From: Paraphoma chrysanthemicola
Lineage: Eukaryota > Ascomycota > Dothideomycetes > Pleosporales > Phaeosphaeriaceae
Assembly (NCBI GenBank): GCA_020744225.1
Contig: JAGMWG010000028.1
Coordinates: 124,001-188,000 of the forward strand
DNA length: 64,000 nucleotides
Direction of reading: 5' to 3'
Below, one piece after another: positions 30,629-41,708 of this stretch. A program made the position numbers and the translations under genes. How positions within the stretch are numbered: the first letter of the stretch is position 1; the number at the start of each line of letters is the position of its first letter. Below the pieces are notes generated by a model. It worked only from the letters and a program-made list of their open reading frames with translations. It did no database searches and was not told the origin of the DNA.

Positions 30629-31411
30629 TCACTCTGAACGAGGGCAGTGTCTGAATGGCTGCTGCGGCGCTACACTCCTTTCCTGCTTATCTGACATAAC
30701 GGACGTGAAGCGCAAGGCCCTCTTCCTCAAGTTTCGCCAACGTGGCAGTCTTGCTTTCTTCGACTTGCGGTTCTCGTAATGGCTTGGCGCCCTACTGGCT
30801 GGACTGGAAGGAAGTTGTATCCGACGAGCCCCGTCACTATTATCAACTGGCTCCGATTGTAATGCAAGAAAGTGCGAACGGCTGGAATTGGCTAGCACTG
30901 GCTGAAGCAGGCTATACAAGTCTTCAAGACTGATGCGTATGTTCCAATTAAGCGCACCAAGGAGTTGCGTTTCCGTGAGATTGATTTCGGCGACGACCCT
31001 GTCACCGTCGCGGCTTTGTAACCAATTATATCTCGTCCAGTGCTTATTCTTTGGAGAGGTATAGTCAATATTCTTTGTAGCGAGTATAACAGCCGCAAGA
31101 AAGGCTTCGTGAATGCTTGTAGGCCTGCGTGCAATGAAGCGAGCCGGGCACAATCGTAGACGGCGGAGAAACAGCAGGCCTACCACTGACGGGCGCATGG
31201 AAACACCCGATTTCGTGACCACTGCCTCGATGAACGTCATGACAGATGCGATAGCGGGCTCACTATCCCGAAAGGAGTGGCACGGAATTGGACTTAACCT
31301 CCTCGGGACTTGTGTAGCCTTTCGAGCAGCATAAGAAATCATGGCCGAAGCAACGGGGAGCTTTGTGAGATGATCTAAGGCTTCCTTTATGACATCCTGA
31401 GGAACGGCCAT
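30629..31411 (-). CDS. PCL-type (Pho80-like) cyclin
   Basis: A 260-aa protein with a cyclin box of the PCL1/PHO80 class, which activates Pho85-type cyclin-dependent kinases in G1, polarity or phosphate control. FIEAVVTKSGVSMRPSVVGL and LRRLRLCPARF (about residues 60-95) form the first helices. HEAFLAAVILATKNIDYTSP then NKHWTRYN (105-133) is the family signature, followed by EINLTETQLLGALNWNIRIS (about 141-160). The C-terminal 70 residues are Ser/Arg/Lys-rich and disordered. The frame is unbroken, with no intron needed. It ends upstream of the left inverted repeat of the NLR element at 31618 and transcribes away from it. Confidence 0.88.
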   Translation of the reverse strand: MAVPQDVIKEALDHLTKLPVASAMISYAARKATQVPRRLSPIPCHSFRDSEPAIASVMTFIEAVVTKSGVSMRPSVVGLLFLRRLRLCPARFIARRPTSIHEAFLAAVILATKNIDYTSPKNKHWTRYNWLQSRDGDRVVAEINLTETQLLGALNWNIRISLEDLYSLLQPVLANSSRSHFLALQSEPVDNSDGARRIQLPSSPASRAPSHYENRKSKKARLPRWRNLRKRALRFTSVMSDKQERSVAPQQPFRHCPRSE

Positions 31412-31617
31412 AGCTACGAAGCTCTGATTATGCTTGTGAACGACCGTAGTAACTCAAGTTGTTAGTTTCAGGCTAACTGTAACCAAGAACTACACACTCA
31501 GACTCTACAAAGGACAAAGTCGTGATCATGAGAAGGCACGACCGATAGCATCAAAGGATACAGCAGCGACCTGAAGAATATTTGCTAGTTCACAATGGAA
31601 GGCTCGTGAGTGACTTA

Positions 31618-31795
31618 CAGTGCTGACCGGTATCGGTTTCCGGATCTTGCACTTCGCCTGTTCTCGCCGCACGGTCTTCCGCTTTTGCGCTTACCATTCC
31701 AGTACTAGCCTACGCACGGGCTCTACTGTAATTAATCCTAGTTCGTACGGCTCAGAGTCACTTAGTCATTTTTACTGACTCGTGCATTATTCGTA
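31618..31795 (+). repeat. Left terminal inverted repeat, element 2
   Basis: Matches 37415-37593 inverted. Shared blocks include GACCGGTATCGGTTTCCGG, GCGCTTACCATTCC and CTGACTCGTGCAT. Confidence 0.88.
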
Positions 31796-32458
31796 GTTGC
31801 TATGTAGTAAAACTGAAGAGACATCGCAACCCAGCAGCTTAGAACACACTAGCTTCGCTTGCTGTGCGGTGGGCCGCATTAGCGTGTGCAACAGCTGCTG
31901 TAAGATACGGTACTGAATAAGACGCTATACCACCACGGGCCGCTGAGACGAGCTGTGGCGCACGCCGGCGGCTTTCTGGCAACGTCTCCGGAAGATCGCA
32001 CAAGCCTCATTGCTGCAACGTGGCCCCATTTCCAGCGCTGAGCCGCACTGCCTAAAAACGCCTCAGAGCGCTCATCGTCTTCCTCCCTCGGCCACTCAAC
32101 AACTGTAATAGGCAAGATTAGTCGAGTGTGGATGATGGAAAGTGCATCGCAACGAAAGCGTGCTCATGGCGGTTGTGCTGGGCCTCTGCGTGAGCACACT
32201 CAGCGGCGTCTGCGCCTACGTCTGCCTCACGGAACCAAGAACATGGTGAAGCACAGCAGCGTCAGCCTGCAACACCTAGATCGCTGCCTCACCATACCCC
32301 TACGCCGGGCTCTATAGCCATTCGCTCTCTTCCCCTTACGCTCGTCTTAGATTGCATGCGAGAGCTGGCTGCTACACTCTCGTCCTATCAGGCTGCCGCG
32401 TCGAGCCTCTTGCGCCTTTTTCCGACCGCATGCGCCCGTTATACATCTACTCGAACCG
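31796..32458. other. 5' region of the HET-NACHT-WD40 gene inside element 2
   Basis: About 660 bases between the left repeat and the ATG at 32459. It presumably holds the promoter. No other gene is supported. Confidence 0.4.
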
Positions 32459-35400
32459 ATGCGTCTTTTGCACTATAACGAACATGGCGAGCTCGGCATC
32501 GTCAGCTTCGACGATCGCGCGATACCGCCTTATGCGATACTTTCACACACGTGGGGAGCTGATGCGGAGGAGGTGACTTTCGCAGACCTTGCGACCGGCG
32601 ACGGCAAGGCCAAGCGTGGCTACGAGAAGATAAGTTTCTGTGGACAACAAGCATGGCAAGATGGCCTACAGTACTTCTGGGTCGACACCTGCTGCATCGA
32701 CAAGACGGACAAGGCTGAGCTCTCGCATGCTATCCGATCTATGTTTCGCTGGTATCAGAACGCGGCGAGATGCTATGTGTATCTGTTGGACGTATCGACA
32801 AGGAAGAGGAAAGCCGACGATGACATGGTCGACAAGTTCACTTGGGAGCCTGCTTTTAGGGCAAGTCGATGGTTCACGCGTGGCTGGACGCTTCAAGAGC
32901 TTCTTGCCCCAAGCACTGTCGAGTTCTTCTCTCAAGAGTGGGCGAAGCTTGGCGACAAGACATCGCTAAAGTTTTTGACTCATAAAATCACCAGCATCTC
33001 ACCCGAAGCGCTTGACGGAGTGCCTCTTTCACAGTTCAGCGTCAACGAACGCCTGCGGTGGAAAGAAGGCCGGGAAACCAAACGCGAAGAAGATGGCGCA
33101 TACTCACTGCAAGGCATCTTCAATGTCGACGTCGCGCCGGTGTATGGCGAGGGTGCAGCTGGTGCTTTCAGACGTCTGATGGATGAGATTCACAAGCTAG
33201 AAAGATGCGTTCAAGACGTACGGCACACGGACCCGCGTGACGACAAGAAGCGCATCGAGGAGACCAAAGGCGGACTGCTAGCTGACTCCTATCGCTGGGT
33301 CCTCGATAACGCTACTTTCCAGCAATGGCGGCAGGACTCACACAGCCGACTGCTGTGGGTGAAAGGTGATCCTGGAAAGGGCAAGACAATGCTGCTCTGC
33401 GGCGTTATTGACGAGCTGCATCGTTCGCTGCCTCGAACCGCTTCTTTAGCGTACTTCTTCTGCCAAGCGGCTGACTCGCGCATCAACAGCGCCACCGCCG
33501 TGCTGCGAGGCTTGCTATACATGCTTGTGCACCAGCAACCATCGCTTGCAGTTCATGTCCGCAAGAAACACGATCATGCAGGCAGAAGCCTGTTTGAGGA
33601 CGCCAATGCCTGGGTCGCCTTGACAGAGATCTTCGCAGATGTGCTGCAAGATACGAGCTTAAGCACGACGTACCTGTTCATCGACGCGCTAGACGAGTGC
33701 GTCACTGACCGGCCAAAGCTGCTTGGCTTCATCGCAACACAGTCGTCTGCGTCCTCTCGCGTCAAGTGGATCGTCTCTAGTCGCAACTGGCCAGCCATAG
33801 AGGAGCAGCTAGAGACTGCAGAGCAAAAGATGAGGCTGAGCCTCGAGCTGAACGCAAAGTCAATTGCGACAGCGGTCACGATCTTCATACAGCAGAAGGT
33901 GTGTCAGCTAGCGCAAGAGAAGCGCTACACGCCAGAGGTGCAAGAGGCTGTGCTCCAGCACTTGACGTCGAACGCGAACGACACCTTCCTTTGGGTGGCG
34001 TTAGTGTGCCAAGACCTCCAGAAGATGTCGAGACTAAATGTACTAAAGAAGCTAGCTTCGTTCCCGCCCGGGCTAGACTCCTTGTATAGGCGGATGATGC
34101 TCCAGATAAGCGAGTCAGACGACGCTGAGATCTGTCTGCAGGTTGTAGCTGTAACCGCAATTTTGTATCGACCAGTTACGGTTGCCGAACTGGTTATGCT
34201 CGTTGAGCAGCTTGAGGACCTCGTCGACGACCTAGAGTCAGTGCGGGAGATCATTAGTCTCTGTGGATCGCTCCTCACGCTGCGAGACGGCACAGTCTAC
34301 TTCGTGCATCAATCGGCCAAGGACTTCCTCTTTACACAAGCAATCAATGAGGCGTTCCCCGCTGGACCTGAACGTGTCCATTGGGAAGTGTTCACAAAGT
34401 CTCTTACAATTCTGCGTAACACACTGCACAGAGACATGTACAGCCTGCAAGCGCCTGGATATCGTGTAGAAGATGTGGAGACCCCCTTGCCAGACCCACT
34501 AGCCGTGTCGTTCTATCCATGTATTTACTGGATCGACCATCTATGCGACTCAAGACGCAAGACCTCGGCACGCAATGCTATCAATCAAGAAGATATTAGT
34601 ATTATAGATATGTTCATAAGGCAAAAGTATCTCTACTGGCTAGAAGCGCTTAGTCTGTGCAGAAGTATACCAAAGGGAATAGTCTCTATGACAAAGCTAT
34701 GGCACTTAGTCCAGGTACGACACATACGACTGCAAACATCTACAGCCTCTGCAACACAACTACTAACATGACTAGGAACTCGAAAGTATAGACGCATTGA
34801 CTGAGAGTGTCCAGGACGCACGACGATTTATCATGTACCATAAAGAGGCGATTAAGAACTGTCCTCTGCAGGCATATGCATCTGCTTTGTTATTCAGTCC
34901 AGCAGACAGCGTGATTAGGAGACTGTTCCAGCAAGAAGAGCCGAAAGGAGTTGCCATCAGGCCAGCAATGAGCAATGGCTGGAGTGCCTGCCTGCAGACG
35001 CTCGAGGGCCATAGCAGCAATGTTAACTCGGTGGCCTTCTCGCACGACTCGACCCGGCTAGCGTCAGCGTCGAGCGATAGGACTGTCAAGATATGGGAGG
35101 CGAGCAACGGGACGTGCCTGCACACGCTCGAGGGTCATAGCAGTAGTGTTAACTCGGTGGCCTTCTCGCACGACTCGACCCGGCTAGCGTCAGCGTCGGG
35201 CGACAGGACTGTCAAGATATGGGAGGTGAGCAGCGGGACGTGCCTGCACACGCTCGAGGGCCATAGCCATGCTGTTACCTCGGTGGTCTTCTCGCACGAC
35301 TCGACCCGGCTAGCGTCAGCGTCAGAGGACAGGACTGTCAAGATATGGGAGGTGAGCAGCGGAATGTGCCTGCACACGCTTGAGGGCCATAGCAGTTATG

Positions 35401-36680
35401 TTTGGTCGGTGGCCTTCTCGCACGACTCGACCCGGCTAGCGTCAGCGTCGGGCGACAGGACTGTCAAGATATGGGACACAAGCAGCGGAATGTGCCTGCA
35501 CACGCTTGAGGGCCATAGCAGTTATGTTTGGTCGGTGTTCTTCTCGCACGACTCGACCCGGCTAGCGTCAGCGTCGAGCGATAGGACTGTCAAGATATGG
35601 GAGGCGAGCAGCGGGACGTGCCTGCACACGCTTGAGGGTCATAGCAGTAGTGTTAGGTCGGTGGCCTTCTCGCACGACTTGACCCGGCTAGCGTCAGCGT
35701 CGGACGACATGACTGTCAAGATATGGGAGGTGAGCAGCGGAATGTGCCTGCACACGCTTGAGGGCCATAGCAATAATGTCTGGTCGGTGGTCTTCTCGCA
35801 CGACTCGACCCGGCTAGCGTCAGCGTCAGAGGACAGGACTGTCAAGATATGGGAGGTGAGCAGCGGGACGTGCCTGCACACGCTCAAGGGTCATAGCAGT
35901 AGTGTTAACTCGGTGGCCTTCTCGCACGACTCGACCCGGCTAGCGTCAGCGTCGGACGACACGACCGTCAAGATATGGGAGGTGAGCAGCGGAATGTGCC
36001 TGCACACGCTTGAGGGCCATAGCAGTAGTGTTTGGTCGGTGGCCTTCTCGCACGACTCGACCCGGCTAGCGTCAGCGTCGGACGACAGGACTGTCAAGAT
36101 ATGGGAGGCGAGCAGCGGGACGTGCCTGCACACGCTCGAGGGCCATAGCAGTGATGTTAAGTTGGTGGCCTTCTCGCACGACTCGACCCGGCTAGCGTCA
36201 TACCACAGGACTGTCAAGATATGGGACACAAGCAGCGGAATGTGCCTGCACACGCTCGAGGGTCATAGCAGTAGTGTTAGGTCGGTGGCCTTCTCGCACG
36301 ACTCGACCCGGCTAGCGTCAGCGTCGAGCGATAGGACTGTCAAGATATGGGAGGCGAGCAGCGGGATGTGCCTGCACACCTTCGACGTTGGTAGGTGTCT
36401 TTCATACTTGTCTTTCGACTCTACCGGTTCTTTCCTCTACACCGAGGTAGGCACTGTTAGCATCCCTGGTTTCCAGGCTATGGATAGCACAGAAGTTGCA
36501 GGCTTGAAACCACAGTTCAAGAGTGTGAGTCTGAGTAGAGGTCTTATCTGGATAACGCGTGCTGGAAGCAACATACTGTACATACCGTCTGAGTATCGGC
36601 CCTGGTGCGCAGCTGTGAGCGGGGCCAAAGTAGGCATAGGAGTAAGATCAGGAAGGGTCTGGCTATGCCAGGTAACTTAG
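32459..36680 (+). CDS. NLR receptor: HET - NACHT - WD40 (HNWD family)
   Basis: Belongs to the HET-D/HET-E/HET-R class known from Podospora anserina, where WD40 variants recognise a partner and the HET domain causes incompatibility cell death. Exons 32459-34714 and 34776-36680, with a 61-base intron (GTACGA...ACTAG, branch CTAAC), give 1386 aa. HET residues 1-235: IPPYAILSHTWG (22-33), YFWVDTCCIDK (72-82), GWTLQELLAP (142-151). NACHT: Walker A GDPGKGKT (303-310), Walker B YLFIDALDE (405-413). Residues 824-1284 hold eleven WD40 units of 42 aa (one of 40), built on LHTLEGHS...HDSTRLASAS and nearly identical outside a few positions; a degenerate unit follows. No stop or frameshift. It lies alone in the inverted-repeat element at 31618-37593. 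Confidence 0.95.
34992..36371 (+). repeat. Coding tandem repeat, eleven 126-bp WD40 units
   Basis: Units are nearly identical at DNA level. Unit 10 lacks six bases. Variation is confined mostly to unit positions 9-10, 12, 15, 28, 30, 36-37 and 41. Confidence 0.95.
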
Positions 36681-37414
36681 ATGAGTGATAAATTACTGAA
36701 CGAAGGAAGAGGTTCTTCCACTGTAAGCCTTTGCGTCGCTGTGCTAGTTGAACAATAAACGGACTTATATGATGTTTGTCAGGCATCTCACAAGAGGTCA
36801 GTAGCGTGCACACTCCTTTGATTTCTAAAATTAGCTAGCAGGTGATTGCGCACGCAATGGTAGACATCCCTATAGACATGCGCCACAGCTTGAGCTGATT
36901 TAGCATAGCGCAGGTGTAGATCGCTGGCCGCTAAGCATTTGAAACATGCTGTGTCAGCGTTCTTAGTGCTCTCGCTTAAACCAACGGATTGGCATATCGA
37001 GCCGGAAAAACTCGGACGGCACTTAGACAGAGGTTGCACGCGTTCTAAGAAGAGGTGCATCTTCTTTGACTAATTGAGTACCGCACAAGGGCTGTGAAGC
37101 AGCAAGCTATGCTGTTGTGAGATGTAGAGCAGGGGTGTGTTGTCGTCACAACTTCAATGCTGAAGAGGAGAGGCTTAATAACGCAATCAAAATTGCTGTA
37201 ATTTTGCTGTTTAAGGCTTGCGATAGGTGTAGGTAGATCTTAAGAGCATACAAAGATTAATTCAGCTCTATTGACATGTGCGGCTTAGGCAAAATGTGGT
37301 TGAACGATGTTGGTGGTTCTTTGCGGAGGGATGTTCGACCCACAGGGACGGACTTTATACGCACCCTCATCAGAAATATAGTACTGCGTGTTCTCTCTCT
37401 ACAGTTTGCTAAAA
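36681..37414. other. 3' region of the NLR inside element 2
   Basis: No gene recognised between the NLR stop and the right inverted repeat. Confidence 0.4.
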
Positions 37415-37593
37415 CTACACATGATGCACGAGTCAGGAAAGATGACTAATTGATACTGAGCTGTTCGAACGAGGACTAATTACAGCAATACCCCTACATG
37501 GGCTATTACAGGAATGGTAAGCGCGAAAGCGGAAGGCCGTGCGGTGAGAACAACCGAAGGGCAAGATCCGGAAACCGATACCGGTCAGCACTA
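37415..37593 (-). repeat. Right terminal inverted repeat, element 2
   Basis: Inverted copy of 31618-31795, with the outermost base C changed to T. Confidence 0.88.
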
Positions 37594-37595
37594 TA

Positions 37596-38238
37596 TCCGT
37601 ATCAGTCAACCTTGGGCTTTTACCTCCAGGGGTAGCGAAGACGACGTTATTGCATGCACGGAGTCATCACTGGGAAGTGTATACTTATAGTGTCAGCGGA
37701 ATTTGGATATGGCGTCTTTGCGGACAACAGTTCCTGTCATATTGAGCTCGCCAAAGTACCTTATTCATAGTAGCTGTGACTTATCGACGCAAGGTCCTGG
37801 CAAAACTCACTTTATTCGCTTGGGAAATCGGTTGAGTGGATTTGCTGCGTCCACTAGTTAATTACGCTTACGAGCTCGCATGTCAGCCCACAATCTCATG
37901 GTGGGTTTGTCCGCAAGCGGTCTGTCATCGCTTTGGCGCGCTGCGTGCACCTTTGCTCACGCACGCAACACGTCAGTCAGTCTCGCGCAAGGCGCATCGT
38001 ACAGCAGTCACTATACGCATCTCGATGTAGGTCAGGTCGACAATCGTGTCCTATTGTCACACAACGTTGTATAATTAGATATTGACCCTAGACTAAAACT
38101 TGACAATACTAAGTTACAGTAGCATTATCGATCGGCCACAGTGATTCTGCAGTATAGTAATTCTCATATGACCACATGCTTTGAGGAAATTAAGTTAAGA
38201 ACCTCATTGTCGTTCATCGAATAAAAATTGGCTTGGCT
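37596..38238. other. Intergenic, nothing recognised
   Basis: Short frames only, between the right end of element 2 and the CAP protein gene. Confidence 0.4.
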
Positions 38239-38796
38239 TCATGCGAGATCACAGCATCGTACGTCAGCGTGCCAGGCGCACCCGATCTTAGAGTAGACAT
38301 CCGAGGTAAGGATCTTGGCATGGCCAGTTTCACCATTGTAATCCCAGCCCTCGGATTTGGCGGCGCAGATTCCGTCAAGGCCCGTGAGACCAGGCATCTC
38401 GCAGAGCCAGCCACCGACCAAGACATCCTCAAACCTTCTAGGTTTGTCCTGAGCCAAGACTTGGGCGAACGTGCCATCGTTGAGCTTGTGAGTCATCTTG
38501 CCATTGCTAGCGATCACCGTGTCTAAAGCATTGTTCTCAAGCTTGGGGTCATGGATGAGAGCCTTGAGGCCCATTTTTGTGCGCCAATTGCGAATGATTT
38601 CAATGTAATCTTCGGGGATGGAAGAAGGCGCCAGCTGCGAAACTAGAGTTGATGAAGATCCGTCGGCCATGGATGTTTTGGCTGGCACGATCTGGAGGCT
38701 ACTTCGGCCATGAGTATGATGCTGCATTGTGCAAGCAAGCGCACCCAGATGAACCTCGGTCACGATCAGCATCCGTATAGCAGTCACTGCGCGCAT
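38239..38796 (-). CDS. CAP/SCP (PR-1-like) domain protein, probably secreted
   Basis: A 185-aa frame matching small fungal CAP-superfamily proteins, extracellular proteins that bind sterols or act in host interaction. DYIEIIRNWRTKMGLKALIHD (residues 63-83) gives the first CAP helix, where family members have NxxRxxxxLxPLxWD. KMTHKLNDGTFAQVLAQ (98-114) is the His-bearing segment. GWLCEMPGLTGLDG, EGWDYNGETGHAKIL and YSKIGCAWHADVRCCDLA complete the fold; the last carries the family GCA and final disulfide Cys. The N-terminus has a short hydrophobic stretch (AIRMLIVTEVHLGALAC) that may be a signal peptide, but it is weak and an upstream exon is possible. Confidence 0.7.
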   Translation of the reverse strand: MRAVTAIRMLIVTEVHLGALACTMQHHTHGRSSLQIVPAKTSMADGSSSTLVSQLAPSSIPEDYIEIIRNWRTKMGLKALIHDPKLENNALDTVIASNGKMTHKLNDGTFAQVLAQDKPRRFEDVLVGGWLCEMPGLTGLDGICAAKSEGWDYNGETGHAKILTSDVYSKIGCAWHADVRCCDLA

Positions 38797-39720
38797 ACTG
38801 TAATGAGTGTTGCTACACTACGAATTGCTCACAAGACAGACTTATACTGTATATTCCGACAGAAAGACGATGAGCAAGATGACTCGGATTGCTGACAGTC
38901 GCGTCTCAGCTTTTCGATTGTCAGCAAGATAGAAGCCCTTCGTACCAAAGCCAGGCAATGGCGCTCACCCGCCGCTCGGTCCAAAGCAGCAGGGCTTGTG
39001 TCCATCAAAAGTGGTGTACAATACTGTACAATAGGCTCGATATTGGTCCGGCGAGGCATCGCTGTCGTGTAAAGCGGACTTGACGTACTTGGGCACGCTG
39101 TTGCGAGCTGCCAGGAGCAATGAGACTGGCTGGAGGCTTCTCCACGTGCCTAGCTCTATCGTCTGCATCTGGCAGTCATCAGACATCGCACAGAAGCTAG
39201 ATCTCAAAACACGAGGTCATAACCTGTGTCATCCAGGCTCGTGCACTTCTGCGAATAAACCCACAGAGGGTTTTTCACCAGGGCGGTATACCGATTTGTT
39301 TCTATTGTCAGCATGTCAGCCAGCCCAAAATCAACGTATAGTGCGGGTTGTGCACACACTGTTGAAGTGTTGCACAAAACGCTTTATGTGTAATCGTTCG
39401 CGTCGAAGGGTAGTATCCGTGGACGACCTTACCAAATGCTACAATAAGGGCATGACAACGGCCCATTCTGCCGTAGTGTGGATCTATGTCCGAATTATGG
39501 CAGCAGCCTCATCTCTGTGGGAGCACCATGTTGCGAAACGTGCAGCAGGTGGGGCCGTGCACCAGGTGTTGATTTACGTTAATCGCACGCGTGCCAACAG
39601 AGGCTAGTATAGCGCACTCCTCCAACAAAATCATTGGTCTTGACACGTAATTTTATGTTAAGACAATACTTGCACACTACTTGACATAGGTAGAAAGTGC
39701 ATAATGACTCCTCCTAGATA
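38797..39720. other. Intergenic with one unrecognised plus-strand frame
   Basis: A 175-codon plus frame at 39080-39607 is Arg/Ser/Cys-rich and matches no family I know. It is not called as a gene. Confidence 0.35.
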
Positions 39721-40438
39721 ACGTGTTTCCCACCCGAGCGGGCTACCCAAGCGAGTCGGCCACTCTTCCCTACCAAAACGCCTGCGCAGCGACGCTACGC
39801 AACAGCACTAAGTTACAATATTTTCTACTATACGCGACAGTAAATTATGCTTTAGATTCTTCACTATTATCTGCATCCTCTATCTCCACTTTACAGGTGC
39901 GGGATTTAGGCCCCGTCTCGCCACAACGACCGCAGTGCCTCTCCGCGCGCACCCTCTTCGCAGGTGTTTCGCCGTCCTCACGACTATTACCCTCCGTTTC
40001 AGCAATTAAGTCTGATGGTGATCGCACAAAGTTGTCAACCCAGTGCTTGCCACAGGCTTCCAACCACACTCTCTTAGCAATATATCAGCCATATCTCGCA
40101 CAAGAGCCTTTGTTGGCGGTACTCCTCGTAGAGACGCGTCAAGTATATTGTGTAGAACCACCTCCTCTTCTCGCTTTGTAAGGTGCTTTGAGTTAGCTTC
40201 GCAATCGCTTCGGGCGCGTCGTCCAGCGCGTCGCGCTTGTAGCGTTGTTCGGGGGACGCTGTAGACCTTAGCAGCGCGCCTCTCGCTTTGAATTTGCTTG
40301 GATTTTATATCTGAGATAGCAATGTATATATCCCCTTCAGTGTAAGTCTTAGGCGCGTTCTGTTGTTGAGACATTACGCGTTGTCGCTGCGCAGGCGTTT
40401 TGGTAGGGAAGAGTGGCCCACTCGGGTGGGAAACACGT
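39721..40438 (-). mobile_element. Internally deleted Fot1/pogo-like element (718 bp)
   Basis: Inverted ends start ACGTGTTTCCCACCCGAG and share CACTCTTCCCTACCAAAACG and CGCCTGCGCAGCGAC; the left copy has an extra insertion of about 18 bases. TA flanks both sides (39719-39720, 40439-40440). The minus frame 40374-40006 encodes the N-terminal psq-type and Tc5-type helix-turn-helix region of a Fot1 transposase (SKQIQSERRAAKVYSVPRTT, ALVRDMADILL). A second frame 40069-39845 begins with KHWVDNF, then jumps to a C-terminal zinc-knuckle-like tail (CGRCGETGPKSRTC). The whole DDE catalytic core is missing, so the copy is non-autonomous. Confidence 0.88.
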
Positions 40439-40440
40439 TA

Positions 40441-41670
40441 ATGTGCATCCCTGGGTCGCGAGACGCACGGTGTGGCGAGACACACGAGAGGTACTTTGAC
40501 TTTCAGCAACCAGAAGCTCATGCGCACAACGAATGTTGCCATAATTCTATAAGAATAATCACCTGCAGCCAATTCTGAATGTTCATGTTCCACTCTGCCC
40601 AAAAATTCCGTTCGCATCGTCGCTTCCGCGCCTGATTTGTGCAGCGCCTTGTGTCGTAGCAAAACATGCTTCCCTACCCACAGCGCCAACCTCGAGCCTT
40701 TTCGCTCTAAATTTTTGTAGAACAGCCTTATTCTACCCTCACAATCTCCCTCTCATACCAGGAAGTCATCATCAGCCCTATGCGCGCTGCGGGGCGCGAT
40801 TTCATGCAGCGCCGCCCCGTCGATTGGTACTTCCAGCGGAAGCGAATCACTAATCCGGGCTAATGCGAGATAACCCGCACGTCTTACCTCATGCCAGAAT
40901 GGGTAAGTTAATTTACAACATGTGATATGGCTCTGCGGGTTGTGTGAGCGCTCGGAGGATACTTAAATCCGACTGGGGATTGGGAGCAGTGGCTCGGCAT
41001 GGCCCGTGCTTGTCTAGTCAGCCAACACGTCTCAGCGCCTCAACCGCTCGGCACAGCCATTCGTACAGCTTCGAGATACAGTCTAACGCACAGCGACACG
41101 CATTCTCGTAACACAGAGGCATACCACTCACGTCGCCCTCAAGCTGCAAACCCCGCCGTTTCCCCTACCGCCGATCGAACGAAAGACCTGCCCAAGCCAC
41201 CACGTCCTCGTGCTTCTCGAGCCCACCGGCGCCGATTCCTAGACCAAGCGGCAGCCGAGGTCTAGTCTCGGCTCATTGAAGGGGAATACGAGGCGATGGG
41301 AAGGATATAAGTTAAACTAGAGCGCGGCGGGCCTGGAAATCAAAGAATGCACTTCGGCATATGGGTTCAACTAAGCGTTACTAGTGAAACGCTGTCGTTG
41401 CAAGCGCATACGAAGATGAAAAGGCTTGACATGTCTTGGTGATACAGCTGTCGTACGGGCAAACACCCAGCGGCTCCTTATATGTGCACTGTAATCTCTA
41501 GGGCCGTGGAGATGTGTTCCAGTTTGATGTCCGAGGGCCCTGAAGCATCTGAATCGTCCGTGTTTGTAAAGGAGTACTAGCAGAGATGTGGTGGTGGCTA
41601 CGCTTGGTAAGATTCTATACTACTCGAGCTGTATACAGGACTCTTCTCTTCAGCCATATCTATAAATCGT
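40441..41670. other. Intergenic, nothing recognised
   Basis: Short frames only. No repeat family recognised. Confidence 0.4.
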
Positions 41671-41708
41671 CGCCTTCAGCGCAACCCTGTGGCCAGAGCG
41701 GGTCGGCC
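41671..41708 (+). repeat. 38-bp inverted repeat, left copy
   Basis: Core GCAACCCTGTGGCCAGAGCG then GGTCGGCC. Differs from the right copy only at its 6th and 10th bases. Confidence 0.88.

Larger units (their letters stand above)
31618..37593. mobile_element. TIR element carrying a HET-NACHT-WD40 NLR (6.0 kb)
   Basis: Left end CAGTGCTGACCGG at 31618, preceded by TA (31616-31617). The right end at 37593 is the same terminus inverted, with the first base changed C to T, followed by TA (37594-37595). Of the first 33 terminal bases, 32 are identical between the two ends, and similarity extends about 180 bases. The termini are clearly related to those of the element at 14991-18903: 22 of the first 26 bases of the left ends agree, including ATCGGTTTCCGG. 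The only gene inside is the NLR at 32459-36680. No transposase frame is present. Confidence 0.8.

Noticed and set aside
35135..36253. Long minus-strand frames with repeated CRHIPLLTSHILTVLS units
   Set aside because: Antisense shadows of the WD40 repeats.
34992..36371. Regularly spaced repeats resembling a CRISPR array
   Set aside because: Units are contiguous 126-bp coding repeats without spacers, in a eukaryotic gene. The same holds for 15428-16309 and 45550-46905.
31618..37593. LTR retrotransposon or solo LTR origin of the flanking repeats
   Set aside because: The repeats are inverted, not direct, and do not start TG or end CA. No gag or reverse transcriptase motifs are present.
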